This document shows positions 1-8,263 of a stretch of 64,000 bases of DNA, one piece after another (within the stretch, counting starts at the first letter, position 1; every line of letters starts with the position of its first letter). The notes beneath the pieces were generated by a model. The model was not told where the DNA came from and made no database searches. It saw only the letters and a program-made list of their open reading frames with translations. The translations under genes and the position numbers were made by a program. Origin of the DNA: Clostridium aciditolerans (GTDB lineage: Bacteria > Bacillota > Clostridia > Clostridiales > Clostridiaceae); the NCBI RefSeq assembly GCF_016316925.1, contig NZ_JAEEGB010000002.1, positions 37,822 to 101,821 of the forward strand, in the 5' to 3' direction.

Positions 1-2
1 GT

Positions 3-1703
3 AGAGAAATATCAAATATATTATTGATTGAAACTATTTTAATTGGAATATTTTCTTTAGGAATAGGATTATTTTTAGGAGTTTTCTTATCTCAAGGAAT
101 GTCAATTTTTACGGCAAAATTATTTCATGTGAAGCTGGAAAGTTTTAAATTCACATTTTCCAGTGGAGCATTTATAAAAACTATAGTTTATTTTACAGTA
201 ATGTACATAGTAGTATTTTTATTTAATACTATATCCATAACAAAGCTGGAGCTTATTGACTTGTTAACGGATGGAAGAAAAAATGAAAAGATAAAAGTAA
301 AGAGTTTAAAAACTTCAATGATAATATTTATTATTAGTATTATTTTAATAGCAGGTGCTTATTATATAATTTTAAGTAACAATTTAAGAATAATATTTGC
401 GGATATAACTATTATTATACCTATAACACTGGTTGTAATTGGAACCTTTTTATTTTTCTTCTCTTTATCTGGATTCTTATTAAGGTTAGTTCAAAATAGT
501 AAAAGAATATATTTAAAAGAATTAAATATGTTTTTATTAAGGCAGATAAACAGCAGGATAAACACTACCTTTATGTCTATGTCCTTCGTATCTTTAATGA
601 TATTTATGTCAATATGCCTGCTCGCAGGTGGGTTTAGCATTAGCAAAACTTTAAATAAAAACATAGATGATTTACCACAATATGATGTTACTTTGCTTTA
701 TGATGGTAAACTGCCAATAAATGAGTTTTTGAATAAAAACATAAATTTAAATTATTATGCAGAAGATTACGTTACTTATTATGATTATTATAATAAAAAT
801 GAAGATGAGTACTTAGGGATTAAAACTTATATTGGTAAGGAGGAAGGGGAGAAAAATAAGTCAAATGTAGATGTTGCGAAGGATAGGTTAATAACAATAA
901 TGAAGCTATCTGATTTTAATAGCATTATGAAATTTTATAAAAAGGAAGGTATAACTTTAAATAAGGGAGAGTATGCAGCCTTTGGAGATATAAAAGAGCT
1001 ATTACCTTCTATTCAAAAAGCAATGGATAAAAAAACAAAAATTAAAGTAGGTGGACAGGAATTAATACCTTCAAAAAAACCTGTTATGGAGGTTACCATG
1101 GAGGGTATTCCTGCTAAAGGTAATGCTTGCACTTTTATAGTAAGAGATGAGCTGGCAGAGGAATTAGTGCCAGGTTTAGGCTTTTTAGATCTCAATTTTA
1201 AGGGGGACAAAGCTAAGAAAGAGAAGGAGTTTTTAAAGGAGGTACATACACTATCTGAGAGTAAAAAAAATGAAATAACCCTTATATGTAATACTAATGA
1301 GCAATTAAGAGCAAGCGTTTTTGGAATGGCAGGAATGGTTTCTTATTTAGTTCTTTACATGGGATTAATATTTTTAATAATATCAGCAGCAATATTATCT
1401 CTTCAGCAGTTATCTCAGTCAGCGGATAACATTGAAAGATACAAGTTTCTCAAAAAAATGGGTGTAGATGATGAAATGCTAAATAAAACAATATTGACAC
1501 AAACAGCAATTTATTTTATGCTGCCACTATTTCTAGCATTAATTCATTCTATTGTTGGATTAAAGGTAGCAAAGGTAGTCGTAAATTATCTTGGAACTGT
1601 TAACGTTACAGGGCAGTTTTTAATAACCGCGCTTATTTTCATCATAATCTATGGGGGATATTTTTGGACTACTTATATTGGAGCTAGAAAGATGGTGAAA
1701 TAA
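3..1703 (+). CDS. BceB/FtsX-type ABC transporter permease, 5' end cut by the window
   Basis: Membrane permease of the large FtsX/MacB-like family that includes BceB-type peptide-sensing and detoxification exporters. The frame is open to the first base of the window, and residues before the first TTG (position 24) read REISNILLIE, which continues the family sequence, so the 5' part lies outside. Visible: transmembrane segments near the start, a pair around 330-480, a long extracellular-type region (roughly 640-1330) typical of BceB proteins, then three C-terminal membrane helices. The next gene starts directly after the stop. The cognate ATPase is probably upstream, outside the window. Family assignment is good; the substrate is unknown. 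Confidence 0.75.
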   Translation, partial: REISNILLIETILIGIFSLGIGLFLGVFLSQGMSIFTAKLFHVKLESFKFTFSSGAFIKTIVYFTVMYIVVFLFNTISITKLELIDLLTDGRKNEKIKVKSLKTSMIIFIISIILIAGAYYIILSNNLRIIFADITIIIPITLVVIGTFLFFFSLSGFLLRLVQNSKRIYLKELNMFLLRQINSRINTTFMSMSFVSLMIFMSICLLAGGFSISKTLNKNIDDLPQYDVTLLYDGKLPINEFLNKNINLNYYAEDYVTYYDYYNKNEDEYLGIKTYIGKEEGEKNKSNVDVAKDRLITIMKLSDFNSIMKFYKKEGITLNKGEYAAFGDIKELLPSIQKAMDKKTKIKVGGQELIPSKKPVMEVTMEGIPAKGNACTFIVRDELAEELVPGLGFLDLNFKGDKAKKEKEFLKEVHTLSESKKNEITLICNTNEQLRASVFGMAGMVSYLVLYMGLIFLIISAAILSLQQLSQSADNIERYKFLKKMGVDDEMLNKTILTQTAIYFMLPLFLALIHSIVGLKVAKVVVNYLGTVNVTGQFLITALIFIIIYGGYFWTTYIGARKMVK

Positions 1704-2594
1704 TTGATTATAAAAAAATCTGTTTTAAAAGATGCTTTAAAAAGTCTTAGAAGAAATGCTGCTGTTAGTCTTGCTTCCATTGCTACAGTAATATCAACAT
1801 TATTTGTTTTAGGAATGTTTTTGTTATTCATATTGAATGTTAAAATGGGGATTATCGGTATTTACTCCCAATTTGAAATATGGGTGACTTTAAAGGATGA
1901 TATAAAGATTACAGATCAGCAAAATATATATAATAAAATAAAAGCGGCAAAGGGTGTAACTGATATTACCTTTGAAAATAAAAAACAAGCTTCAGCAAAT
2001 ATGAAAAAGAAATTAGATAATAGAAACAAAAATTTATCAGCGCATTTTGAAAATGATACTCCCAAATCAGCATCATATATAATTAAAGTAAATGGACCAG
2101 ATGAGATACCTAAAATAATTTCTCAAATTAATGGATTACAAGGTATAAAGGAAATTAGTGGTGGACAAAGTATCCCAAGAAGAATTTTAGTACTTACTAA
2201 AGTAATTCAATGGGGAGGAGTGATAATTTTTCTTATACTTGTGGTAGTATCATTTTTTTTAATCAAAAATACAATAAAACTTGCCATATATCCAAGACGT
2301 AATGAAATTAATATAATGCAATATGTTGGTGCAACAGATTGGTTTATTAGATGGCCATTTATTTTTGAGGGAATGATAGTTGGAATTTTAGGAGCAGTGT
2401 CCGCAGCAATAGCAATTTACTTCTTATATAGTTTTATATATAGACAAGTAGCTCCTTATTTGGCAACAATGTTCATTAGTGTTATAGATCCGTCTTTTAT
2501 AATAACAACTATGTCATGGAGCTTTATGCTTATTGGAACAATCTTATGTGCTGTAGGAAGTGTTTTGGTTATGAGAAAGTTCTTAATAGTTTAA
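1704..2594 (+). CDS. ftsX: FtsX-like cell division/ABC permease
   Basis: 296-residue protein with the FtsX plan: N-terminal cytoplasmic stretch, one TM helix (about 20-45), an extracellular domain (about 50-165), then three C-terminal TM helices. FtsX pairs with the ATPase FtsE and activates peptidoglycan hydrolases at division or sporulation. The C-terminal IKLAIYPRRNEINIMQYVGAT-type segment is a hallmark of FtsX. It starts with TTG immediately after the TAA of the preceding permease, so the two are translationally coupled. No ftsE lies next to it, which is unusual because ftsE normally precedes ftsX. It may be a second FtsX paralogue serving the BceB-like system rather than the division FtsX; the symbol is therefore tentative. 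Confidence 0.7.
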   Translation: MIIKKSVLKDALKSLRRNAAVSLASIATVISTLFVLGMFLLFILNVKMGIIGIYSQFEIWVTLKDDIKITDQQNIYNKIKAAKGVTDITFENKKQASANMKKKLDNRNKNLSAHFENDTPKSASYIIKVNGPDEIPKIISQINGLQGIKEISGGQSIPRRILVLTKVIQWGGVIIFLILVVVSFFLIKNTIKLAIYPRRNEINIMQYVGATDWFIRWPFIFEGMIVGILGAVSAAIAIYFLYSFIYRQVAPYLATMFISVIDPSFIITTMSWSFMLIGTILCAVGSVLVMRKFLIV

Positions 2595-2856
2595 AAGAAG
2601 ATGTGTTGTTGGTATTGGAAAATTACGATATAAGAATCATTTTATTGAGCTAGCAGAAATTTTATTTGATTTTAAATGACTAGTTGTTTTCATGATCCTA
2701 AGTGACAAAATTGTTAGTTTAATGTTGTGTTATCTTATGGTTTAAATTTATAAAAAGAACTAATATATACATGTAAGATATTTAATTTTCGAAAAAATAT
2801 GGTTCCAAGGAGAAAAGATGAAATGACTTTTGTATGTAGCACTAAGGAGGATGAAT

Positions 2857-4155
2857 ATGAAAAAATTTATTTTAAAGGGTGAAAATTATTATAGAATTAT
2901 GATGATCCTGGGAATGGCATTATGTGTATTATGGGTATTACTTATAGATACTAAGCCATTTTCAGATTTTGATTATTATTATAGATTATCAGTAGAGATA
3001 GCAAATGGTCTTCCCTGGGGTGATACTTATACATCAGTAGGATACTGCATGCTTTTAGCAGGAGTTTTTAAACTCTTTGGAGCAAGTTTATTCAAAGCAA
3101 AGCTTCTTAATTTGTCTTTAACTTTTGCAAGTTACGTAACGTTTTATGCTGTTATAAAAAGGGTGAATTTAAAAGAAAGAGATAGAAAAATAATATTTAC
3201 ATTATTTGTTTTTATGCCTAATAACATATTTTATAATAGTTTAATAGCCACAGAACTGTTATTTACTACTATACTTATTTTTAGTACTTTTATATATTTT
3301 AGTGATATTAAATATAAGTACATATATATAGGGATACTTACAGGACTGAATACATTGATAAAACCTTTTTTTATTGCATATTTCTTTGCTATATTTTTAG
3401 TGGAATTATTAATAGAGAAAAAAGTTATCCTCTCTATAAAAAAATCATTAATAGTCTTAATAGTTTCCACTATCATTATATCACCATGGATATATAGAAA
3501 CTCAAAGCTTGTAGGTCAGTTTACCTATGTATCTAACAATGGAGGAATTGTTTTATATATAAATAATAATTCTCAAAATAAAATGGGAAGATGGATGCCA
3601 GTAGAAAATGTAGAAAATTCTATTGTAAAAACAGAAGAATACAAGATAGCTAATATGACGCAGAAAAATAAGATGCTATCTAAAGCGGCCAAAACATGGA
3701 TAAAATCTCATCCAATGCAGTTTATAGAATTAGGTTTTAAAAGGTTATTTAATGTATATTTCTGGGGTGATGATGTACTTTACAGCACTTATGGAAGTCA
3801 AGTAAGTGATTCTGCTAAAGCTATTATATTTACTGTTACTAATGATATTAGAAGCACAATTTTTGCGCTAGCGATAGTATATATATTAATTTACAGTGTG
3901 GTAACTTTAAGATGCATATGGAAAGGAAGAACGCAACTTTTAAGCAAATATACTTTGTATAATGTAATATTGTTTTATATGTTTACAGGAGTATATTTTG
4001 TAACAGAAGGACAAGGGAGATATGCTTTTCCTGAAATATTTATAATGGTATATTGCTTTTATCATTTTATAAAGCTTTCAATACACAAATATAAAAAACA
4101 CTTTACCCCTTTAACTGCAAGAAAGGATAATAATATTTATGAAGATTTCCGTTGA
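2857..4155 (+). CDS. GT39/PMT-like membrane glycosyltransferase
   Basis: About 432-residue polytopic membrane protein resembling the ArnT/PMT (GT39, GT-C fold) glycosyltransferases that use polyprenyl-phosphate sugars. Seen: a first luminal loop with acidic FSDFDYYY motif (near residues 35-42) where GT-C enzymes carry their catalytic Asp, a following short amphipathic stretch, around ten hydrophobic helices and a Tyr-rich C-terminal end. The start at 2857 is chosen because AAGGAGG (2844-2850) lies six bases upstream; an ATG at 2851 abuts it and is too close. It overlaps the next gene by 17 bases. Acceptor and sugar are unknown; cell wall polymer or protein glycosylation are both possible. Confidence 0.65.
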   Translation: MKKFILKGENYYRIMMILGMALCVLWVLLIDTKPFSDFDYYYRLSVEIANGLPWGDTYTSVGYCMLLAGVFKLFGASLFKAKLLNLSLTFASYVTFYAVIKRVNLKERDRKIIFTLFVFMPNNIFYNSLIATELLFTTILIFSTFIYFSDIKYKYIYIGILTGLNTLIKPFFIAYFFAIFLVELLIEKKVILSIKKSLIVLIVSTIIISPWIYRNSKLVGQFTYVSNNGGIVLYINNNSQNKMGRWMPVENVENSIVKTEEYKIANMTQKNKMLSKAAKTWIKSHPMQFIELGFKRLFNVYFWGDDVLYSTYGSQVSDSAKAIIFTVTNDIRSTIFALAIVYILIYSVVTLRCIWKGRTQLLSKYTLYNVILFYMFTGVYFVTEGQGRYAFPEIFIMVYCFYHFIKLSIHKYKKHFTPLTARKDNNIYEDFR

Positions 4156-4903
4156 AAATTTAAATATGACATATCCAAAGGGTAAAAGAGCATTACAGAA
4201 TCTTTCTATAGAAATAAAAAGCCCCAGCCTCATTTGGATTTTAGGTCCTAACGGGGCGGGAAAGTCAACTTTTATAAGGCTGCTAATAGGAGAACTATTA
4301 CCGACTAGTGGGCAAATTTTTGTAGATGATGTACCTTTGACTAAGAATGAGAAAAAGCTAAAAGCTAATTTGGGGTACTTGCCCCAATCCTTTGGACTTT
4401 ATGATGAACTTACTGTATGGCAGTTTCTTGATTATATAGCGGCACTTAAAGGAATAGAAAATAGCAGGAAGGTCATTAAGGAAGTTATTCAAAAGACAAA
4501 TCTGATGGATAAACAGGAAGCTATCATTTCCACTTTATCTAGTGGAGAAAGACAGCGTATAGGAGTTGCTCAGGCCCTTATGGGAAGCCCAGAACTATTG
4601 ATTTTTGACGAACCCACTGATGGATTTGATTTAGAGGAACGTATTAATTTTCGTAATCTACTTTCTCAAGTTGCACAGGACAAGATTCTTTTGCTATCCA
4701 CCAAAATAATTGAGGATGTACAGCCTGAATGTGATCGATTGATTGTTATTAAGTATGGTCAAATTTTATTTGACGGCACACCGGAGCAATTGATTGCTTT
4801 GGCTTATAATGATGCTATAGTGTTTGAAGAACATACTTCAAAACCTACCCTTGAGGATGCCTATATGCATCTGATTATGGGGAAAGAGGTGAGGAAACAA
4901 TGA
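4139..4903 (+). CDS. ABC transporter ATP-binding protein
   Basis: 254-residue single nucleotide-binding domain of a CcmA/YxlF-like exporter ATPase. Seen: Walker A GPNGAGKST near residue 37, Q-loop region YLPQSFGLY, signature LSSGERQRI (family LSGGQ), Walker B LLIFDEPTDG. The switch region reads LLLSTKIIEDV where homologues have STHIVEDV, so the catalytic H-loop histidine is replaced by Lys; the D-loop is also altered (GFDLEER for GLDPEER). It overlaps the glycosyltransferase gene upstream and the permease gene downstream (ATGA), so the three are probably co-transcribed. ATPase activity may be weak or lost, in line with decay of the partner permease. Confidence 0.85.
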   Translation: MKISVENLNMTYPKGKRALQNLSIEIKSPSLIWILGPNGAGKSTFIRLLIGELLPTSGQIFVDDVPLTKNEKKLKANLGYLPQSFGLYDELTVWQFLDYIAALKGIENSRKVIKEVIQKTNLMDKQEAIISTLSSGERQRIGVAQALMGSPELLIFDEPTDGFDLEERINFRNLLSQVAQDKILLLSTKIIEDVQPECDRLIVIKYGQILFDGTPEQLIALAYNDAIVFEEHTSKPTLEDAYMHLIMGKEVRKQ

Positions 4904-5406
4904 GATTCTTTTCTTATCTTAGAGTGGAATTAAATCGTATACTTCACTTAAAAGTTGTTTATATGATTATGCTACTTACCATAATTTCTCCAATAGTAGG
5001 GTATAATCTAAAGGGAAATATGCTTGCTCAAACTACGGCTTATGATTTGATTATAAAACCTTGTATCGTTGGTGCATTAATCAGTGGAGGTTTATTTGCA
5101 CTACTAACCTTGATAGAATTTTATCGTGTGAACAAACATAAAATTGGAATATTAACAAATAGTATTGTGCCGCACCTGATGCTTAATATGGTGAGAATGT
5201 TCGCCATATGCATTGTAGCCATTGTTAGTGTTACTATCACAGCATTAATGTATTTTCCTTATGTAGTCATAAAAATGGAATACACCTTTGATGCATATAT
5301 TTATTTTAATAGCTTCTTTTTATTCATGCCATTCTCTGTATTGTTATCGATTTTAGCAGCTTCTGCGTTTTATCAAATCTTCTATCAAATTAATTTAAGC
5401 GGCTAA
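4900..5406 (+). pseudogene. Truncated ABC transporter membrane subunit
   Basis: 168-residue hydrophobic protein with about four TM helices, beginning with ATG in a four-base overlap with the ATPase stop. Exporter permeases of this type are usually well over 350 residues, so this looks like the N-terminal part only. The last coding bases run into sequence that on the opposite strand reads as the C-terminal end of an IS3-type transposase (stop at 5395-5397), so the gene was most likely cut by an insertion. The last residues NLSG are encoded by the foreign DNA. Together with the missing H-loop His in the ATPase, the transporter is probably non-functional. Confidence 0.6.
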
Positions 5407-5475
5407 AGCCCTAAATTCCATTGGGCTAAGGCCGTTTAATTTTTTTTGTTTCAAGCTTGATTCTCTCTTCAGGTG
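5395..5475 (-). mobile_element. IS3-family transposase (OrfB) C-terminal remnant
   Basis: On the minus strand this reads QKKLNGLSPMEFRALAA followed by TAA, matching the conserved C-terminal end of IS3-family OrfB transposases (KLNGLSPxEYR motif). Only about 27 codons remain in frame before an in-frame TAA (5476-5478). The catalytic DDE core is absent, so it is a dead fragment. It sits exactly where the plus-strand permease gene is truncated. Confidence 0.6.
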
Positions 5476-5478
5476 TTA

Positions 5479-5735
5479 ATTTATAATTAAACTCTTTAGA
5501 ATATACAGCTTAGTATTTAAATCATCTATCAATAGAAGAGGAGGCAAGCGCCACTTATCTCCAACTTTAAGAAAAGCAGAGTGCTTTGGAGTGTTAGTAG
5601 CGGTAGACATCGGATAAATTGATATAGATTTATCAAAAACAGAAAATGAATAGAAATGATTAGTGTATACAATGATACTGTTGAGATTTAAAAGTGTAGA
5701 AATATATGGAATATATGTAAAAATATAAGGTTGAA
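5479..5735 (-). pseudogene. Unidentified minus-strand coding remnant
   Basis: Minus-strand frame open for about 85 codons and ending at 5476-5478. The better part reads ...PMSTATNTPKHSAFLKVG, then DKWRLPPLLLIDDLNTK, which looks like protein rather than noise, but I do not recognise the family. There is no clear start codon with a ribosome binding site; the upstream part runs into the AT-rich tandem repeat. It is in frame with the transposase tail, separated by a single stop. Probably debris of the insertion event. Confidence 0.3.
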
Positions 5736-5798
5736 ATTATAAAATACGTAAAAGTATAATGTTAAAATTAGAAAATACATAAAAATCTGAAAATTAAT
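5715..5798. repeat. Imperfect 31-bp tandem repeat, about 2.7 units
   Basis: Units start at 5715, 5746 and 5777. Each begins ATGTAAAAATATAAGG, ACGTAAAAGTATAATG or ACATAAAAATCTGAAA and the first two end AAATTATAAAAT / AAATTAGAAAAT. Period is 31 bases; units one and two agree at most positions. It lies just upstream of the promoter of the 6-10 kb cluster. Confidence 0.6.
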
Positions 5799-5820
5799 TG
5801 TTAAATTATAGATATATAGA

Positions 5821-5848
5821 TTGACAAAGAAGATTTTAAATGTATAAT
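5821..5848 (+). promoter_or_regulatory. Promoter for the exporter/cyclodeaminase/tautomerase/dehydratase cluster
   Basis: TTGACA (5821-5826), 16-base spacer, TATAAT (5843-5848) preceded by TG. Both hexamers are consensus. It is the only strong promoter before the gene at 6057 and implies a leader of about 200 bases. Confidence 0.7.
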
Positions 5849-5943
5849 AGTTACTATAGGGGGATACGTTACAAAGCTACTAAGGGGATATACATATAAT
5901 ACCCTCCTTAAAACACTCAATGCATATAATTGGCCATTATATG

Positions 5944-6017
5944 ATAAGCAGGCATCCAAAATCTATGATTTTGAGATGATCGCTTACTCATTCGACGAAA
6001 GGAGAAGGAGTTTCATA
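5944..6017 (+). repeat. Dispersed intergenic repeat, copy A
   Basis: Begins ATAAGCAGGCATCCAAAATC, contains the hairpin CAAAATC-TAT-GATTTTG and ends GGAGAAGGAGTTTCATA. The same ends and core occur in reverse orientation at 55651-55775. Copy A lacks an internal segment of about 45-50 bases present in the other copy. Confidence 0.75.
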
Positions 6018-6056
6018 ATAAGATAAAACAAATTGTATTATAGGGGGATTACAATT

Positions 6057-6953
6057 ATGAATATTGTAACGGTTTTCAGGGTGGCGATTATAGCATATGC
6101 TATATTTTTCATTGTATATTTGGTAAAGGATTGCATTGCTCACAAAGAAGATTTTACAAAAAAGCACGTGGCGACACATTCAATTATTGGCTTTGTAACA
6201 AATTTGTTAGATACATTAGGGATTGGAAGTATGGCAACAAGTATGGCTGCATTTAGATTTACAAAATCTTGTCCAGATCAACTGTTATGCGGGACAGGCA
6301 ATGTAGCATTTACCATACCTGTTATTACAGAGTTTATATTGTTTTTGGATTTGGTAAAAGTAGATACTCTTACTTTGGTAAGCATGATTGCAGCTGCAGT
6401 GGTCGGTGCTGTGGCTGGAGCTACGATTGTTTCTAAATGGTCAGTAAAAGTGGTCAGAACAGTATTAGGTGTAGCACTGCTCATAGTGGCATTTACTATG
6501 GCTTGTAGAACATTAGGGTTAGGACCATTTGGTGCAATGGGAACTGCCACTGCACTATACGGTGGAAAATTAGTTATAGGCATAGTGGTAAATCTATTGT
6601 TAGGTGTTTTTATGACAATGGGAATAGGGTTATATGCACCTTGTATGGCACTTGTAAGTTCACTTGGAATGAATATTGCTGCAGCTTTTCCAATTATGAT
6701 GGGATCTTGTGCTTTTCTTATGCCATCTGCAAGTGTAAAATTTATTAAGGAAGGAAAATATAATCGAAAGGCTACTGTGTATATTTCTATTTTCGGAACA
6801 TTAGGTGTGCTTGCAGCTTACTTCTTTATTAAATCCATTCCGTTGAAAACGTTGACGTGGATTGTAGTAGCAGTAATGATTTATACATCCTTTACTTTCT
6901 TTAGGGATATTGCAAAAAGTAACAAGAACCTAGAACTAACAAGAGCTGAATAA
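6057..6953 (+). CDS. Sulfite exporter TauE/SafE-family permease
   Basis: 298-residue polytopic membrane protein of the TauE/SafE (DUF81) family, which exports sulfite, sulfoacetate or other small organic anions. About eight helices are visible in two halves; the family-type stretches THSIIGFVTNLLDTLGIG and GIGLYAPCMALVSSLGMN mark the repeated domain. Start ATG at 6057 is preceded by AGGGGG (6042-6047). First gene of a four-gene plus-strand cluster whose other members are enzymes of amino or hydroxy acid metabolism, suggesting it moves the substrate or a by-product such as sulfite. Codon use is less AT-rich than neighbours. Substrate not determinable here. Confidence 0.8.
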   Translation: MNIVTVFRVAIIAYAIFFIVYLVKDCIAHKEDFTKKHVATHSIIGFVTNLLDTLGIGSMATSMAAFRFTKSCPDQLLCGTGNVAFTIPVITEFILFLDLVKVDTLTLVSMIAAAVVGAVAGATIVSKWSVKVVRTVLGVALLIVAFTMACRTLGLGPFGAMGTATALYGGKLVIGIVVNLLLGVFMTMGIGLYAPCMALVSSLGMNIAAAFPIMMGSCAFLMPSASVKFIKEGKYNRKATVYISIFGTLGVLAAYFFIKSIPLKTLTWIVVAVMIYTSFTFFRDIAKSNKNLELTRAE

Positions 6954-7018
6954 TTCAATACTATTTTTCACGTTATATTAATAGACATTAAAATCTACAG
7001 TAAAAAGGAGAATTAATT

Positions 7019-8005
7019 ATGTTATTATTATCAAGAAAGGACATTAAAAAAGTATTTTCAATGAAAGATGCCATTGAGGCTGATAAAGATGCTTTTCGTA
7101 TTTTTACAGAAGGGAAAAGTGTTGTACCACTTCGTACTCAAATTCCTGCACCAAAGCATGATGGTACATTCTTGTTCATGCCAGCATATGTATCGGATAT
7201 AGATTGCGCATCATTGAAAATTATTAATATTTTTCCGAAAAATATTGATAAAGGAATTATATCAGCACCAGCACAGGTATTGCTAGTGGATGGAACAAAT
7301 GGATTTGTAAATGCAATTTTAGATGGAACATATGTTACTCAACTTCGAACAGGGGCCGCATCAGGGGCAGCATTTGATATATTAGGAAGAAAAGATGCTA
7401 AAAAAGGTGCATTGATCGGAACAGGTGGACAGGCAGCTACACAGTTAGAGGCTATGATCGTTGCCCGTGATATTGAAGAGGTAAAAGTATATGATTTAAA
7501 CTTTGAAAGAACAAAAGCCTTTGCAGCAAAGATGCAGGAAGAATTAAAGGAGTATGGAACAAAGATTGTAGCAGCAGAAAGCTCCGATGAAGCAATTGAA
7601 GATGCTGACCTGATTATTACAGTGACTCCTTCTTCAAAGCCTGTATTTGATGGAAGCAAAGTGAAAAGAGGTGCAACAATCAGTTGCGTTGGATCTTATC
7701 AGCACCACATGCAGGAAATGGATCCAGTAATATTAACAAGAGCAAGCAAGATTTATTTTGATTCGGTCGAAGCTGTATTATCAGAAGCAGGGGATATCTT
7801 AATTCCGCTTGAAAATGGAACAATTACAAAAGATGATTTCACAGGTGATTTAGGAGAAGTTATTCTGGGAAATGTAGTAGGAAGAGAAAATGATGATGAA
7901 ATCATCGTATTTAAAACTGTAGGAATCGGAACACAAGACCTGATAACTGCAAAGTATATTTATGATAAAGCAATAGAACAAGGTATTGGAACCAAATGGA
8001 GTTAA
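7019..8005 (+). CDS. Ornithine cyclodeaminase/mu-crystallin family dehydrogenase
   Basis: 328-residue soluble NAD(P)-dependent enzyme. The family covers ornithine cyclodeaminase, alanine dehydrogenase, ketimine reductases and opine-type dehydrogenases. Seen: substrate-side residues in PLRTQIPAP and TYVTQLRTGAASG (the arginine and the RTGA motif are family hallmarks), Rossmann loop GALIGTGGQAATQLEAM near residues 134-150, ITVTPSSKPVF, and C-terminal GIGTQDLITA. RBS AAGGAG lies ahead of ATG 7019. Sits between the TauE exporter and a tautomerase, so it probably reduces or deaminates an intermediate of the same pathway. The exact reaction cannot be told from sequence. Confidence 0.85.
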   Translation: MLLLSRKDIKKVFSMKDAIEADKDAFRIFTEGKSVVPLRTQIPAPKHDGTFLFMPAYVSDIDCASLKIINIFPKNIDKGIISAPAQVLLVDGTNGFVNAILDGTYVTQLRTGAASGAAFDILGRKDAKKGALIGTGGQAATQLEAMIVARDIEEVKVYDLNFERTKAFAAKMQEELKEYGTKIVAAESSDEAIEDADLIITVTPSSKPVFDGSKVKRGATISCVGSYQHHMQEMDPVILTRASKIYFDSVEAVLSEAGDILIPLENGTITKDDFTGDLGEVILGNVVGRENDDEIIVFKTVGIGTQDLITAKYIYDKAIEQGIGTKWS

Positions 8006-8028
8006 TATAATAGAAAGGGGAAAATATT

Positions 8029-8241
8029 ATGCCGCATATTTCAGTAAAGATGTATCCAGGAAGAAGCCTAGAAGTAAAAGAAGATCTTGCAAAGAAAATA
8101 CAAAAATTAACCGTTGAGGAACTTGGTTGTAGTGAAGGCCATGTATCAGTATCTTTTGAAGATATTAAACAGGAAGACTGGCAAAAACAAGTTGTAGAAC
8201 AAATAAAATCAGAAGATCTAATCATTGAGCCAAATTTTTAA
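8029..8241 (+). CDS. 4-oxalocrotonate tautomerase-family protein, PptA-like
   Basis: 70-residue protein starting Met-Pro-His-Ile; the N-terminal Pro, exposed after Met removal, is the catalytic base of the tautomerase superfamily. The PHISVKMYPGRS start resembles E. coli PptA (YdcE). These proteins form small oligomers and interconvert enol and keto forms of 2-oxo acids. RBS AAAGGGG precedes the ATG. The gene lies 24 bases after the cyclodeaminase-family gene and 23 before the dehydratase. The dehydratase family releases an enol that becomes a 2-oxo acid, so a tautomerase here is chemically sensible. Substrate unknown. Confidence 0.85.
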   Translation: MPHISVKMYPGRSLEVKEDLAKKIQKLTVEELGCSEGHVSVSFEDIKQEDWQKQVVEQIKSEDLIIEPNF

Positions 8242-8263
8242 GGGGATATAAGGGGGAAGAAAA

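Larger units (their letters stand above)
5407..6056. other. Long intergenic region: transposase debris, repeats, promoter and leader
   Basis: This 650-base gap holds, in order, the transposase and minus-strand coding remnants, the 31-bp tandem repeat, a strong promoter (5821-5848), a roughly 200-base leader and a dispersed repeat copy (5944-6017). The leader contains three TAGGGGGAT-like words (about 5856, 5880, 6041) and a hairpin-capable stretch AAGGGGATAT...ATACCCTCCTT (about 5880-5910). No intact gene is seen. Confidence 0.6.

Noticed and set aside
5715-5798. CRISPR array
   Set aside because: The 31-base units are contiguous and imperfect with no unique spacers, and no cas genes are present.
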